Of a stretch of DNA of 64,000 bases, positions 25,835-34,177 are shown piece after piece (position 1 is the first letter of the stretch; the number at the start of each line of letters is the position of its first letter). The notes beneath the pieces were generated by a model that ran no database searches, was not told where the DNA came from, and saw only the letters and a program-made list of their open reading frames with translations. This DNA is from Nocardioides sp. NBC_00368 (GTDB lineage: Bacteria > Actinomycetota > Actinomycetes > Propionibacteriales > Nocardioidaceae): the NCBI RefSeq assembly GCF_036090055.1, contig NZ_CP107970.1, positions 374,501-438,500 of the forward strand, written 5' to 3'. A program made the translations under genes and the position numbers.

Positions 25835-26556
25835 CAGGACAGTGCGCGGTAGCGGCGCTCGGGCCGCCCGGCGGTGCCGTAGTTGAGACGTACGCCGATC
25901 CGGCCCGTGCTCGCGAAGTGCTCCAGGTAGCGGCGCGCGCTCACCCGGGAGACGCCGATCGCGTCGGCACACTCGGTGGCGCTCAGCTCACCGGCCGCCT
26001 GCAGCGCGGCCAGCACGGCCCGGGCGGTCTCCGCGCTGAGCCCCTTCGGAAGCCGCTCACGGGCCTCGCGAGCGCCCTGGTGGCTGAAGACCTCGTCGAT
26101 GCCGGCCTGGACCTCGTCGCGGTGCTCGGCGCCCTCGGCCCCCTCGGCACGCTGCCCGATCCGGGCGAGCGCCTCGCGGGAGCGGCGTACGTCGTCGAGC
26201 CGGGCGGCGAGGTCCTCGAACGGGAACGGCTTGACCACGTAGTGGGCCGCGCCGCCGGCCGCGGCCGCGCGGACGGTGTCGGCCTCGCGGGCGGCGGTGA
26301 TGACGATGACGTCGGTGTCGTCACCGCGGCCGCGCAGGCGGCGCAGCAGCTCGATGCCGCTGAAGTCGGGAAGGTGCACGTCGAGCAGCAGCACGTCGGG
26401 GGAGAGGCGCGCGGTCTCCTCGAGCGCCTGCGCGCCGGTGGCGGCCACGCCGACGACCCGGAAACCCTCGACGCGCTCCACGAAGCGGGTGTGGATCGAG
26501 GCCACCATGAAGTCGTCCTCGACCACGAGCACGGTGAGCTCCGGTGTGGACGTCAT
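25834..26556 (-). CDS. Citrate-family response regulator (DpiA/CitB type)
   Basis: 240 aa. Receiver domain first: acidic pair in VVEDDFMV, phospho-acceptor Asp in LLLDVHLPDFSG, Thr in VITAAREA, Lys in VVKPFPF. The C-terminal winged HTH (AGELSATECADAIGVSRVSARRYLEH) is the DpiA/CitB type rather than OmpR. Start ATG 26556 overlaps the kinase stop by 4 nt. It presumably activates the divergent tctCBA genes in response to a tricarboxylate sensed by the kinase. Confidence 0.9.
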   Translation of the reverse strand: MTSTPELTVLVVEDDFMVASIHTRFVERVEGFRVVGVAATGAQALEETARLSPDVLLLDVHLPDFSGIELLRRLRGRGDDTDVIVITAAREADTVRAAAAGGAAHYVVKPFPFEDLAARLDDVRRSREALARIGQRAEGAEGAEHRDEVQAGIDEVFSHQGAREARERLPKGLSAETARAVLAALQAAGELSATECADAIGVSRVSARRYLEHFASTGRIGVRLNYGTAGRPERRYRALS

Positions 26557-28220
26557 CGGTTCTCCTCGGGGGCATCGGTGGTGGGTGGTGCGAGCGGGAC
26601 GGCGCCGGGCAGGGTCGCGACGAAGACCGCGCCGGGGCGTTCCGCCGACCCGGTATTCTCCACCTCGACCTCGCCGCCGCGCGTGCGGCACACCAGCTGG
26701 ACCAGCGCGAGCCCCACCCCGCGGCCGCTGGCGTCGCGTGGTTTCGTGCTGAAGCCGCGCCGGAAGATCTCCGGCAGCCGCTCGACGGGGACGCCGCCGC
26801 CGGTGTCGGAGACACGGACCGTCACGGTCTCCCCCTCGGCCCTGAGGAGTACGCCGACCCGACCGTCGACCGGCCCGACCAGTGCGGCCGCGTCGACGGC
26901 GTTGTCGACCAGGTTGCCGAGGACGGTGACCACGTCGGCGGAGCCGTCGGGGGTGAGCCGGGGGAGCGAGCTGGCGGCGTCCAGGTCGATGCTCACCCGC
27001 CGCTCGGCGGCCAGGCTGGCCTTGGCGATGAGCAGGGCGGCCACCGCGGGGTCGTCGATCCGGGAGGTGATGTGGTCGCTCAGTGCCGCCCGCCGTGCGG
27101 TCAGCCCGGTGACGAACTGGCCCACCTCGGCGTACTCCTCCAGCTGCAGCAGACCGGTGATGGTGTGCAGCTGGTTGCTGAACTCGTGGGTCTGGGCCCG
27201 CAGCGTCTCGGTGACGCTCTCGCGCGCGTTGAGCTCGCTCTGCAGCGCGACCAGCTCGGTGCGGTCGCGCAGCGTGGTGACGGTGCCGGCGGGGCGGCCG
27301 TCGTGGTGGACCCGGTTGCGGTTGAGCACGAGCACGCGGTCGCCGGCGACCAGCGGGGCGTCGTGCACCTCCTCGGGGCCGCTGAGCAGGGCGAGCGTCT
27401 CGGCGGGCAGGCCGAGCGTGTCGAGACGGCGCCCGGTCGGGTCCTCGCTCAGCCCGAGCAGCTCGCGGGCGCTGTCGCTCATCAGGCTGACCCGGCCGTC
27501 GGCACCGACGGCCAGCACCCCCTCGCGGATCGAGCGCAGCAGGCCCTCACGGTGGTCGGCCAGGGCGGCGATGTCGCGGGGCTCGAGCCCACGCGTACGC
27601 CGCTTGATCAGCCGCGCCAGCAGCCACGATCCCAGCACCCCGAGCGCAAGGCCGCCCAGCAGGACGGTCAACGCGTCGGCCCAGGTGCGGGCGAGCCGCT
27701 CGGTCAGCGGCGGGTAGTCCTCGGTCACCACGACCACGCCGACCGGGCGCGGGGCCTGGGCGTCCGGGCCGGTCGACCCGCCGCCGTAGACCGGCACCTG
27801 GGCGGCGATCGCGCGCCGGCCTGCGTCCTCGATGTCACCGGACCAGGCCCGGCTCGTCTCGCGGCCACCGAGCTGGAGCGTCTCGCCGATCCGGGTCGGA
27901 TCGGTAGCGACGAGCACCTCGCCGTCCAGGCTGGTGAGGTAGGCGGTGTCGGCGCCCGCGTCCGCGGCCCGGGTCTGGAGGTAGAAGGCCAGCGCCAGCC
28001 GGTCGGGGGTGCCGGTCAGGCCGTCCTGCACGGCAGCGGTGCCGGCCAGGCTCTCCGCGGCGGCTCGCAGCCGGTCCTCGCGGGAGTCACGGAAGTCGGC
28101 GTCGCTCTGCCGCAGCGACACGATGCTGGTCGCCGCGACGACGAGAAGCAGCACCGAGAGCTGCAGCACCAGCACCTGTCCGGCCAGCGTCAGGTGGCGG
28201 CGCGAACCCCGTGACCACAA
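26553..28220 (-). CDS. Citrate-type sensor histidine kinase (CitA/DcuS/DpiB family)
   Basis: 555 aa. One transmembrane helix near the N-terminus, an extracytoplasmic PDC/Cache domain, a second helix (VLLGGLALGVLGSWLLARL), a cytoplasmic PAS domain, a dimerisation block RAQTHEFSNQLHTITGLLQL with the conserved His-Glu-Phe-x-Asn-x-Leu pattern, and an HATPase domain (LGNLVDNAVDA; GGGVP; GRGVGLALV). This layout defines the CitA/DcuS group that senses C4-dicarboxylates or citrate. TTG 28220 is chosen because AGGAGG lies 9 nt upstream; the frame is open to 28247. Confidence 0.88.
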   Translation of the reverse strand: MWSRGSRRHLTLAGQVLVLQLSVLLLVVAATSIVSLRQSDADFRDSREDRLRAAAESLAGTAAVQDGLTGTPDRLALAFYLQTRAADAGADTAYLTSLDGEVLVATDPTRIGETLQLGGRETSRAWSGDIEDAGRRAIAAQVPVYGGGSTGPDAQAPRPVGVVVVTEDYPPLTERLARTWADALTVLLGGLALGVLGSWLLARLIKRRTRGLEPRDIAALADHREGLLRSIREGVLAVGADGRVSLMSDSARELLGLSEDPTGRRLDTLGLPAETLALLSGPEEVHDAPLVAGDRVLVLNRNRVHHDGRPAGTVTTLRDRTELVALQSELNARESVTETLRAQTHEFSNQLHTITGLLQLEEYAEVGQFVTGLTARRAALSDHITSRIDDPAVAALLIAKASLAAERRVSIDLDAASSLPRLTPDGSADVVTVLGNLVDNAVDAAALVGPVDGRVGVLLRAEGETVTVRVSDTGGGVPVERLPEIFRRGFSTKPRDASGRGVGLALVQLVCRTRGGEVEVENTGSAERPGAVFVATLPGAVPLAPPTTDAPEENR

Positions 28221-28249
28221 GTTCCACAACCTCCTTTGGTTGCCCAATC

Positions 28250-28263
28250 GTGACGGCGGTCAC
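28250..28263. promoter_or_regulatory. Candidate CRP/GlxR-type site between kinase and tctC
   Basis: GTGACGGCGGTCAC is a GTGA-N6-TCAC palindrome in the 101-bp divergent promoter region. It could serve the kinase/regulator pair, tctCBA, or both. The CitB-type regulator is another candidate ligand. Confidence 0.4.
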
Positions 28264-28321
28264 CGCGGCCTGTGACCATCGCCACTGAACGTATTCATCC
28301 CCTGAGTCTGGAGGCCAGCCG

Positions 28322-29371
28322 TTGTCGACCGCGACATCGCAGTCCCCGCCCCGACCACCGCTGCCCGCGCAGCGGGGTCGGGCAGCGAGCATACGCCGTA
28401 CTCGCGCCCTCACCGTCGTGCTCGTGACCTGCCTGCTCGCCGTGGCGTCCGCCTGCGGCGTGACCCGTGGCGAGGAGTCCCGTGACCTCGACATGTGGAT
28501 CCCGAACAGCCCCGGTGGCGGCTACGACCAGACCGGCCGCGCGGCCGTGGGTGTGCTCGACCGCGACAACCTGACCGGCGGCGACATCCAGGTGACCAAC
28601 ATCCTGGGCGCCGGCGGCTCGGTCGCGATGTCGCGCCTGATGAGCGAGGAGGGCAACGGCAACCTGCTCATGACCATCGGGCTGGGCGTGGTCGGCTCGA
28701 CGTACTCCTTCGGCGTGGACGCCCGTCCCCAGGACGCCACCCCGATCGCGCAGCTCATCGAGGAGCAGGAGGGCGTGCTGGTCCCGGCCGACTCGCCGTT
28801 CAAGACCATCGACGACCTGGTGAAGGCCTGGGCCGAGGACCCCGAGTCCGTCGTCGTCGGCGGCGGCTCCTCGCCGGGCGGCCCCGACCACCTCTTCCCG
28901 ATGCAGCTGGCCGAGGCCGCCGGCATCGACCCCAAGGAGGTCAAGTACGTCACGTACGACGGTGGTGGCCCGCTCACCAGCGCGCTGCTCGGCAACAAGA
29001 TCGACGTCGGTTTCTCCGGTCTCGCCGAGTTCGAGGGCCAGGTGAAGGCCGGCGAGCTCCGGGTCCTGGCCACCTCCGGCGACGAGCGCGCCACGGGCGT
29101 CTTCGCCGACGCACCCACGCTGACCGAGAGCGGCATCGACCTGGTCTTCCTCAACTGGCGCGGCATCCTCGCCCCGCCGGGGATCAGCGACGAGCGCCGC
29201 CAGGAGCTCATCGACCTGCTCACCCGCATGCACGACTCCAAGCAGTGGCAGCAGGCGCTGAAGGACAACGGCTGGACCGACGCGTTCGTCACCGGCGACG
29301 ACTTCGACAAGCTGCTCGTCGAGCAGGACCAGCGCGTCGCCTCGACCCTGAAGGAGCTGGATCTGCTGTGA
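28322..29371 (+). CDS. tctC: Tripartite tricarboxylate transporter substrate-binding protein
   Basis: 349 aa. Lipoprotein signal with a cysteine in AVASACGVT anchors it outside the membrane. The TctC fold shows NSPGGGYDQTGR near the N-terminus and VVGGGSSPGGPDHLF and WRGILAPPGISDERR later. It binds a tricarboxylate such as citrate and hands it to TctAB; the exact ligand is unknown. TTG 28322 has GGAGG 7 nt upstream. First gene of tctC-tctB-tctA-usp. Confidence 0.92.
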   Translation: MSTATSQSPPRPPLPAQRGRAASIRRTRALTVVLVTCLLAVASACGVTRGEESRDLDMWIPNSPGGGYDQTGRAAVGVLDRDNLTGGDIQVTNILGAGGSVAMSRLMSEEGNGNLLMTIGLGVVGSTYSFGVDARPQDATPIAQLIEEQEGVLVPADSPFKTIDDLVKAWAEDPESVVVGGGSSPGGPDHLFPMQLAEAAGIDPKEVKYVTYDGGGPLTSALLGNKIDVGFSGLAEFEGQVKAGELRVLATSGDERATGVFADAPTLTESGIDLVFLNWRGILAPPGISDERRQELIDLLTRMHDSKQWQQALKDNGWTDAFVTGDDFDKLLVEQDQRVASTLKELDLL

Positions 29372-29889
29372 GCGCCCACGCGACCCAACCCGACACCCAG
29401 CCGGCTCAGCGCCGGGTCGACGTCGGCCAGTTCGGTCTGGCCGCGTTCATGGTCGTCGTCGGGATCTACACGATCGTCGACGCCGCCGGCCTCGACGTGG
29501 GCTTCGCCGACCCGGTCGGCCCCCGCGTCTTCCCGTACGTCATCGGCACCGGCCTCGTCCTGGTCGGCGTGCTGCTGGTGGTCGCCACCGCCCGCGGCTC
29601 GCAGCCGGAGCCCGAGGAGGGCGAGGACGTCGACCTGAGCTCCTCGGCCGACTGGCTGACGGTCCTCAAGCTGGTCGCGGTCCTGCTGTTCACGGTCGCG
29701 ACCGTGAACCTGCTGGGCTGGGCCATCTCCGGTGCGGTGCTGTTCGCCGGCGCCGCCTGGTCCCTCGGCAGCCGCACGCTCGTGCGCGACGTGATCGTCG
29801 GGCTCGTCCTGGCGATCGGCAGCTGGTACGCCTTCTACGTCGGTCTGGGCATCCCGCTCACCCCTGGCGTACTCGACGGGATCCTGTGA
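29368..29889 (+). CDS. tctB: Tripartite tricarboxylate transporter small membrane subunit
   Basis: 173 aa with four predicted transmembrane helices (FGLAAFMVVVGIYTIV; FPYVIGTGLVLVGVLLVV; LKLVAVLLFTVATVNLLGWA; VIVGLVLAIGSWYAFYVGLG). GTG 29368 overlaps the tctC stop by 4 nt, consistent with translational coupling. The last residues GIPLTPGVLDGIL are typical of TctB. Confidence 0.9.
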   Translation: MSAHATQPDTQPAQRRVDVGQFGLAAFMVVVGIYTIVDAAGLDVGFADPVGPRVFPYVIGTGLVLVGVLLVVATARGSQPEPEEGEDVDLSSSADWLTVLKLVAVLLFTVATVNLLGWAISGAVLFAGAAWSLGSRTLVRDVIVGLVLAIGSWYAFYVGLGIPLTPGVLDGIL

Positions 29890-29899
29890 GGACTGACTG

Positions 29900-31426
29900 A
29901 TGGAGAACTTCGAACTGCTCATGGGCGGACTCGAGTCCGCCCTGACCCCGATGAACCTGCTCTACGCCGCCATCGGCGTGCTGCTGGGCACCTTCGTCGG
30001 CGTCCTCCCCGGCATCGGGCCGGCGATGGCCATCGCGCTGCTGCTGCCCGTGACGTACCGGCTCGAGCCGACCAGCGCGTTCATCATGTTCGCCGGGCTC
30101 TACTACGGCGGCATGTACGGCGGCTCCACCACCTCGATCCTGCTCAACACACCGGGGGAGTCCGCCTCGGTGATGACGGCGCTGGAGGGCAACCGGATGG
30201 CCAGGGCGGGGCGTGGTGCGCAGGCGCTGGCGACCGCCGCGGTCGGCTCGTTCGTCGCCGGCACCATCGGGACGATCTTGGTGGCGTTCTTCTCGCCGGC
30301 CCTGGCCGACGTGGCCGTCGAGCTGGGTGCGCCCTCCTACTTCGCGCTGATGGTCCTGGCCCTGGTCATGACCACGACGGTGCTCGGCACCTCGGCCCTG
30401 CGTGGGTTCGCCGCGCTGTTCCTCGGCCTGACGATCGGCCTGGTCGGCCTCGACCTCAACACCGGTCAGCCGCGGCTCACCTTCGGCGTGACCCAGCTCG
30501 TCGACCGGCTCGACATCGTGGTCGTCGCGGTCGGCATCTTCGCCCTCGGTGAGGCCCTGTGGGTGGCTGCCCACCTGCGCCGGCGTCCGGCGCACGTGAT
30601 CCCCGTCGGCCGTCCCTGGATGGGACGCGACGACTGGGGCCGCTCCTGGAAGCCGTGGCTGCGCGGCACCGCCTTCGGGTTCCCGTTCGGCGCGCTCCCG
30701 GCCGGTGGCGCCGAGATCCCGACCTTCCTCTCCTACCTGACCGAGCGGAAGCTCTCGAAGCACAACGAGTTCGGCAAGGGTGCCATCGAGGGCGTCGCCG
30801 GGCCGGAGGCGGCCAACAACGCCTCGGCCGCGGGCATGTTCGTGCCGATGCTGGCCCTCGGGCTGCCGGTGACGGCCACCGCCGCGGTGATGCTCTCCGC
30901 GCTCCAGGGCTACGGCATCACCCCGGGTCCGCAGCTGATGACCGACCACGCCGACCTGGTGTGGACGCTGCTGGCCAGCCTGCTGATCGGCAACACCCTG
31001 CTGCTGGTGCTCAACCTGCCGCTGGCGCCGCTGTGGGCCCGGCTGCTGCGGATCCCGCGCCCGCAGCTCTACGCAGGCATCCTGTTCTTCGCCTGCCTGG
31101 GGGCGTACGCCACGAACCTGGACCCGTTCGACATCGGGCTGCTGGTCGCGTTCGGTCTGCTCGGCCTGATGATGCGCCGCTTCGGCCTGCCGGTGCTGCC
31201 GCTCATCCTGGGCGTCATCCTGGGGCCGCTGATGGAGACCAAGCTGCGTGAGGCGCTGACGATCTCGGGCGGTGACTACGGTGGGCTCCTGAGCGAGCCG
31301 CTGGCGGTGGTCGTCTACGTTCTGATCGCGTTGTTCATCCTGGGCCGGCCGTTCATCGCCCGGGTCCGGGCACGGGCCGACGAGTCGGCCACCGACGAGG
31401 ACGACAAGGAGCTGGTGAACCGATGA
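29900..31426 (+). CDS. tctA: Tripartite tricarboxylate transporter large permease
   Basis: 508 aa with about 11-12 transmembrane helices. The conserved TctA block GTFVGVLPGIGPAMAIALLLP is near the N-terminus, followed by GLYYGGMYGGSTTSILLNTPGE. This subunit forms the sodium- or proton-driven channel for the substrate bound by TctC. It starts 10 nt after tctB and overlaps the next gene by 4 nt. Confidence 0.94.
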   Translation: MENFELLMGGLESALTPMNLLYAAIGVLLGTFVGVLPGIGPAMAIALLLPVTYRLEPTSAFIMFAGLYYGGMYGGSTTSILLNTPGESASVMTALEGNRMARAGRGAQALATAAVGSFVAGTIGTILVAFFSPALADVAVELGAPSYFALMVLALVMTTTVLGTSALRGFAALFLGLTIGLVGLDLNTGQPRLTFGVTQLVDRLDIVVVAVGIFALGEALWVAAHLRRRPAHVIPVGRPWMGRDDWGRSWKPWLRGTAFGFPFGALPAGGAEIPTFLSYLTERKLSKHNEFGKGAIEGVAGPEAANNASAAGMFVPMLALGLPVTATAAVMLSALQGYGITPGPQLMTDHADLVWTLLASLLIGNTLLLVLNLPLAPLWARLLRIPRPQLYAGILFFACLGAYATNLDPFDIGLLVAFGLLGLMMRRFGLPVLPLILGVILGPLMETKLREALTISGGDYGGLLSEPLAVVVYVLIALFILGRPFIARVRARADESATDEDDKELVNR

Positions 31427-31845
31427 GTGAGACTCCCGCAGGTGGCTGGGTGGTCGTGGCGTGGGCGCCCGACGTCTACGGATCGGTCGCGCTGGACTGG
31501 GCGCTGGCCGACGCCGAGCGTCGCGACCGTGGCGTCGTGGTGGTCAACGCCTCCCGGGGCGACGCCCTGGTCGACAACCGCTACGCCTTCGACGAGCAGC
31601 TCGCGGAGCTGGAGCGCCGGCTGTCCGAGTCGGGCCGGCCGCACGAGATCCGGCAGTCCATCGACCCGGACGTCGGCGGCGCCGTACTCGACGCCGCCGA
31701 ACAGCTCGACGCCCGGCTGATCGTGGTCGGGCTGCGGCGGCGTACGCCGGTGGGCAAGCTGCTCATGGGCAGCGTGGCCCAGCGGATCCTGCTGGGTGCG
31801 GCCTGCCCGGTTCTCTCCGTGAAGCCGGGCTCGGTCCCGGACTGA
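31423..31845 (+). CDS. Universal stress protein family
   Basis: 140 aa, a single UspA domain. The ATP-binding pattern G-x2-G-x9-G-S/T is only partly kept in VVGLRRRTPVGKLLMGSVAQRIL. ATGA overlap with tctA indicates co-translation with the transporter, so it may tune uptake or energy state; that is a guess from context. Confidence 0.85.
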   Translation: MSETPAGGWVVVAWAPDVYGSVALDWALADAERRDRGVVVVNASRGDALVDNRYAFDEQLAELERRLSESGRPHEIRQSIDPDVGGAVLDAAEQLDARLIVVGLRRRTPVGKLLMGSVAQRILLGAACPVLSVKPGSVPD

Positions 31846-31905
31846 TCGACACCGCGATCGACCTAGGTCCGGCGCGAGGGTTCGGTGTCCGGGGCGTGCG
31901 CCCGT

Positions 31906-31911
31906 CATACT
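31906..31911 (+). promoter_or_regulatory. Possible -10 box of rimO
   Basis: CATACT lies 5 nt before GTG 31917 and 8 nt before ATG 31920. Spacing is off the 6-7 nt seen elsewhere, so this is less certain. Confidence 0.35.
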
Positions 31912-31919
31912 TCACGGTG

Positions 31920-33389
31920 ATGAGCACTGCCACCGAACCCTCCGCCGAGACCGCCCCGACCGACCAGCAGGCTGACCAGAAGGTCGTGTCGGTCGCCATG
32001 GTCACCCTCGGATGCACCCGCAACGAGGTGGACTCCGAGGAGCTCGCCGGGCGCCTCACCGCCGGCGGGTTCCGGCTGGTCGCCGACCCGGACGAGGCCG
32101 ACACCGTGGTGGTCAACACCTGCGGGTTCGTCGAGCAGGCGAAGAAGGACTCGGTCGACACGCTTCTCGAGGCCGCCGACCTCAAGGAGACGGGTCGCGC
32201 TCAGGCGGTCGTGGCGGTCGGCTGCATGGCCGAGCGTTACGGCAAAGATCTGGCCGCCGAGCTCCCGGAGGCCGACGCGGTGCTCGGGTTCGACGACTAC
32301 CCCGACATCGCCGCCAAGCTCCGCTCCATCCTCAGCGGCGAGACCCACCACCCGCACACGCCCCAGGACCGGCGCCTGCTGCTCCCGATCTCCCCGGTCG
32401 AGCGGGACGCCTCCGCCATCTCGGTCCCCGGCATGGCTGCGGTCGACCAGGTGCCCGGCTTTGCGGGACGTACGCGGCTCGACGACGCCCCGTGGGCGCC
32501 GCTGAAGCTCGCCTCGGGCTGCGACCGGCGCTGCACATTCTGCGCGATCCCGCAGTTTCGCGGCTCCTTCGTCTCCCGTCGCCCGAGCGACGTGCTCCAC
32601 GAGGCCCAGTGGCTGGCCGAGCAGCGCGTCAAGGAGCTCTTCCTGGTCTCGGAGAACTCCACCTCCTACGGCAAGGACCTCGGCGACATCCGGCTGCTCG
32701 AGACGCTGCTGCCGGAGCTGGCCGGCATCGACGGCATCGAGCGCGTACGCGTCTCCTACCTGCAGCCCGCCGAGACCCGCCCCGACCTGCTGAAGGTCAT
32801 CGCCACCACGCCCGGCGTGACGCCCTACTTCGACCTGAGCTTCCAGCACGCCTCCAACGCCGTGCTGCGGCGGATGAAGCGGTTCGGCGACCCGGAGAGC
32901 TTCCTGGGCCTGCTCGAGCAGATCCGCGGCTACGCGCCCGAGGCCGGGGTCCGGTCCAACGTCATCGTCGGTTTCCCCGGCGAGACCGAGGAGGACCTCG
33001 AGATCCTCACCGACTTCCTGGTCGCCGCGCGCATGGACGTCACCGGCGTCTTCGGCTACTCCGACGAGGAGGGCACCGAGGCCGCCGGCTTCGACGCCTC
33101 GCTCAAGCTGGACGAGGACGAGATCCGGGCTCGCGTCGAGCACGTCAACGAGCTCGTCGAGGAGCTCACCGCCCAGCGCGCCGAGGAGCGGATCGGGGAG
33201 CAGGTCGTCGTGCTCGTCGAGGAGACCTCGGACGGGGAGATCTGGGGCCGGGCCGCCCACCAGGGCCCTGAGGTCGACGGGATGACCTCGCTCGAAGGCG
33301 ACGTCGAGGACGTACGTCCGGGTGATCTCGTGACTGCCACCGTCATCGCCTCCGAAGGCGTTGACCTGGTCGCGACGGTGAACGGTTAG
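31920..33389 (+). CDS. rimO: Ribosomal protein S12 methylthiotransferase
   Basis: 489 aa. Radical-SAM enzyme adding a methylthio group to an Asp of S12. N-terminal MTTase domain with cysteines in LGCTRNEVDSE, NTCGFVEQA and GCMAERYG; SAM cluster CDRRCTFC; C-terminal TRAM-type region. The frame is open back to 31461, but ATG 31920 (or GTG 31917) suits the family. In related genomes it follows ftsK/rodZ closely; here about 8.8 kb of accessory genes intervene. Confidence 0.93.
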   Translation: MSTATEPSAETAPTDQQADQKVVSVAMVTLGCTRNEVDSEELAGRLTAGGFRLVADPDEADTVVVNTCGFVEQAKKDSVDTLLEAADLKETGRAQAVVAVGCMAERYGKDLAAELPEADAVLGFDDYPDIAAKLRSILSGETHHPHTPQDRRLLLPISPVERDASAISVPGMAAVDQVPGFAGRTRLDDAPWAPLKLASGCDRRCTFCAIPQFRGSFVSRRPSDVLHEAQWLAEQRVKELFLVSENSTSYGKDLGDIRLLETLLPELAGIDGIERVRVSYLQPAETRPDLLKVIATTPGVTPYFDLSFQHASNAVLRRMKRFGDPESFLGLLEQIRGYAPEAGVRSNVIVGFPGETEEDLEILTDFLVAARMDVTGVFGYSDEEGTEAAGFDASLKLDEDEIRARVEHVNELVEELTAQRAEERIGEQVVVLVEETSDGEIWGRAAHQGPEVDGMTSLEGDVEDVRPGDLVTATVIASEGVDLVATVNG

Positions 33390-33392
33390 GGT
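33387..33392 (+). promoter_or_regulatory. -10 box of leaderless pgsA
   Basis: TAGGGT, overlapping the rimO stop TAG, 7 nt before GTG 33400. Favours 33400 over the in-frame GTG at 33391. Confidence 0.55.
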
Positions 33393-33399
33393 GCAGCCC

Positions 33400-34023
33400 G
33401 TGGACGAGACGACCGTCGAGAAGACCAGCAACTGGAACATCCCCAACGCGCTGACCACGCTGCGGATCCTCGCGGTGCCGTTCTTCGCGTGGGCGCTGCT
33501 CGCCGACGGCGGTGACAACCCGACCCTGCGCTGGATCGCCTTCGTGATCTTCGCCCTGGCGATGATCACCGACAAGATCGACGGCGACCTGGCCCGCAAG
33601 CACAACCTGATCACCGACTTCGGCAAGATCGCCGACCCGATCGCCGACAAGGCGGTCACCGGGATGGCCTTCATCGGCCTCTCGATTGTCGGCGACATCT
33701 GGTGGTGGGTCACCATCATCGTGCTGCTGCGCGAGTGGAGCGTCACGCTGCTGCGGCTCTCGGTGCTGAAGAGGATCGTGATCGCTGCCGACCAGCTCGG
33801 CAAGATCAAGACCACCGTGCAGGCGGTCGCGCTCGGCGGACTGCTGCTTCCGCTGCCGCACGGCTCGGCCCATGGAGGGGCCTTCGGCGACGCGTTGGTC
33901 TGGGAGCTGCTCTTCTACGCCTTCCAGGTCTGCCTCGCGGTCGCGGTCGCGCTGACGATGTGGTCGGGAGCGCAGTTCTTCCACGGCGTGTGGAAGCAGC
34001 GCGCGTCCCTCCGGTCCTCGTAG
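33400..34023 (+). CDS. pgsA: CDP-diacylglycerol-glycerol-3-phosphate 3-phosphatidyltransferase
   Basis: 207 aa membrane enzyme making phosphatidylglycerol phosphate. The CDP-alcohol phosphotransferase motif is complete: D-x2-DG-x2-AR-x8-G-x3-D-x3-D, read in TDKIDGDLARKHNLITDFGK and the following ADPIADK. About five transmembrane helices. Sits in the usual rimO-pgsA-cinA order, but with a nuclease gene inserted before cinA. Confidence 0.93.
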   Translation: MDETTVEKTSNWNIPNALTTLRILAVPFFAWALLADGGDNPTLRWIAFVIFALAMITDKIDGDLARKHNLITDFGKIADPIADKAVTGMAFIGLSIVGDIWWWVTIIVLLREWSVTLLRLSVLKRIVIAADQLGKIKTTVQAVALGGLLLPLPHGSAHGGAFGDALVWELLFYAFQVCLAVAVALTMWSGAQFFHGVWKQRASLRSS

Positions 34024-34040
34024 ATCTCCAATTTCGGGTA

Positions 34041-34072
34041 GTTGTAACTCCGTTACCGGACGTTCATCGAAG
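34041..34072 (+). promoter_or_regulatory. Possible PhoP (PHO-box-like) direct repeats
   Basis: Three GTT-led repeats (34041 GTTGTAACTCC, 34052 GTTACCGGAC, 34062 GTTCATCGAAG) at 11- and 10-nt spacing resemble the actinobacterial PHO box. Upstream of a secreted nuclease, phosphate control would make sense. The match is weak. Confidence 0.25.
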
Positions 34073-34177
34073 ATCCCCGCGAAGAAGGCGTACGCGGCGT
34101 TATCGTCGCGTTTCGGTCGGTGCTGAATCGGGCAGACCGCCCATCGCCTTCTACCTTCCACACGCGGGGAGTCATCC

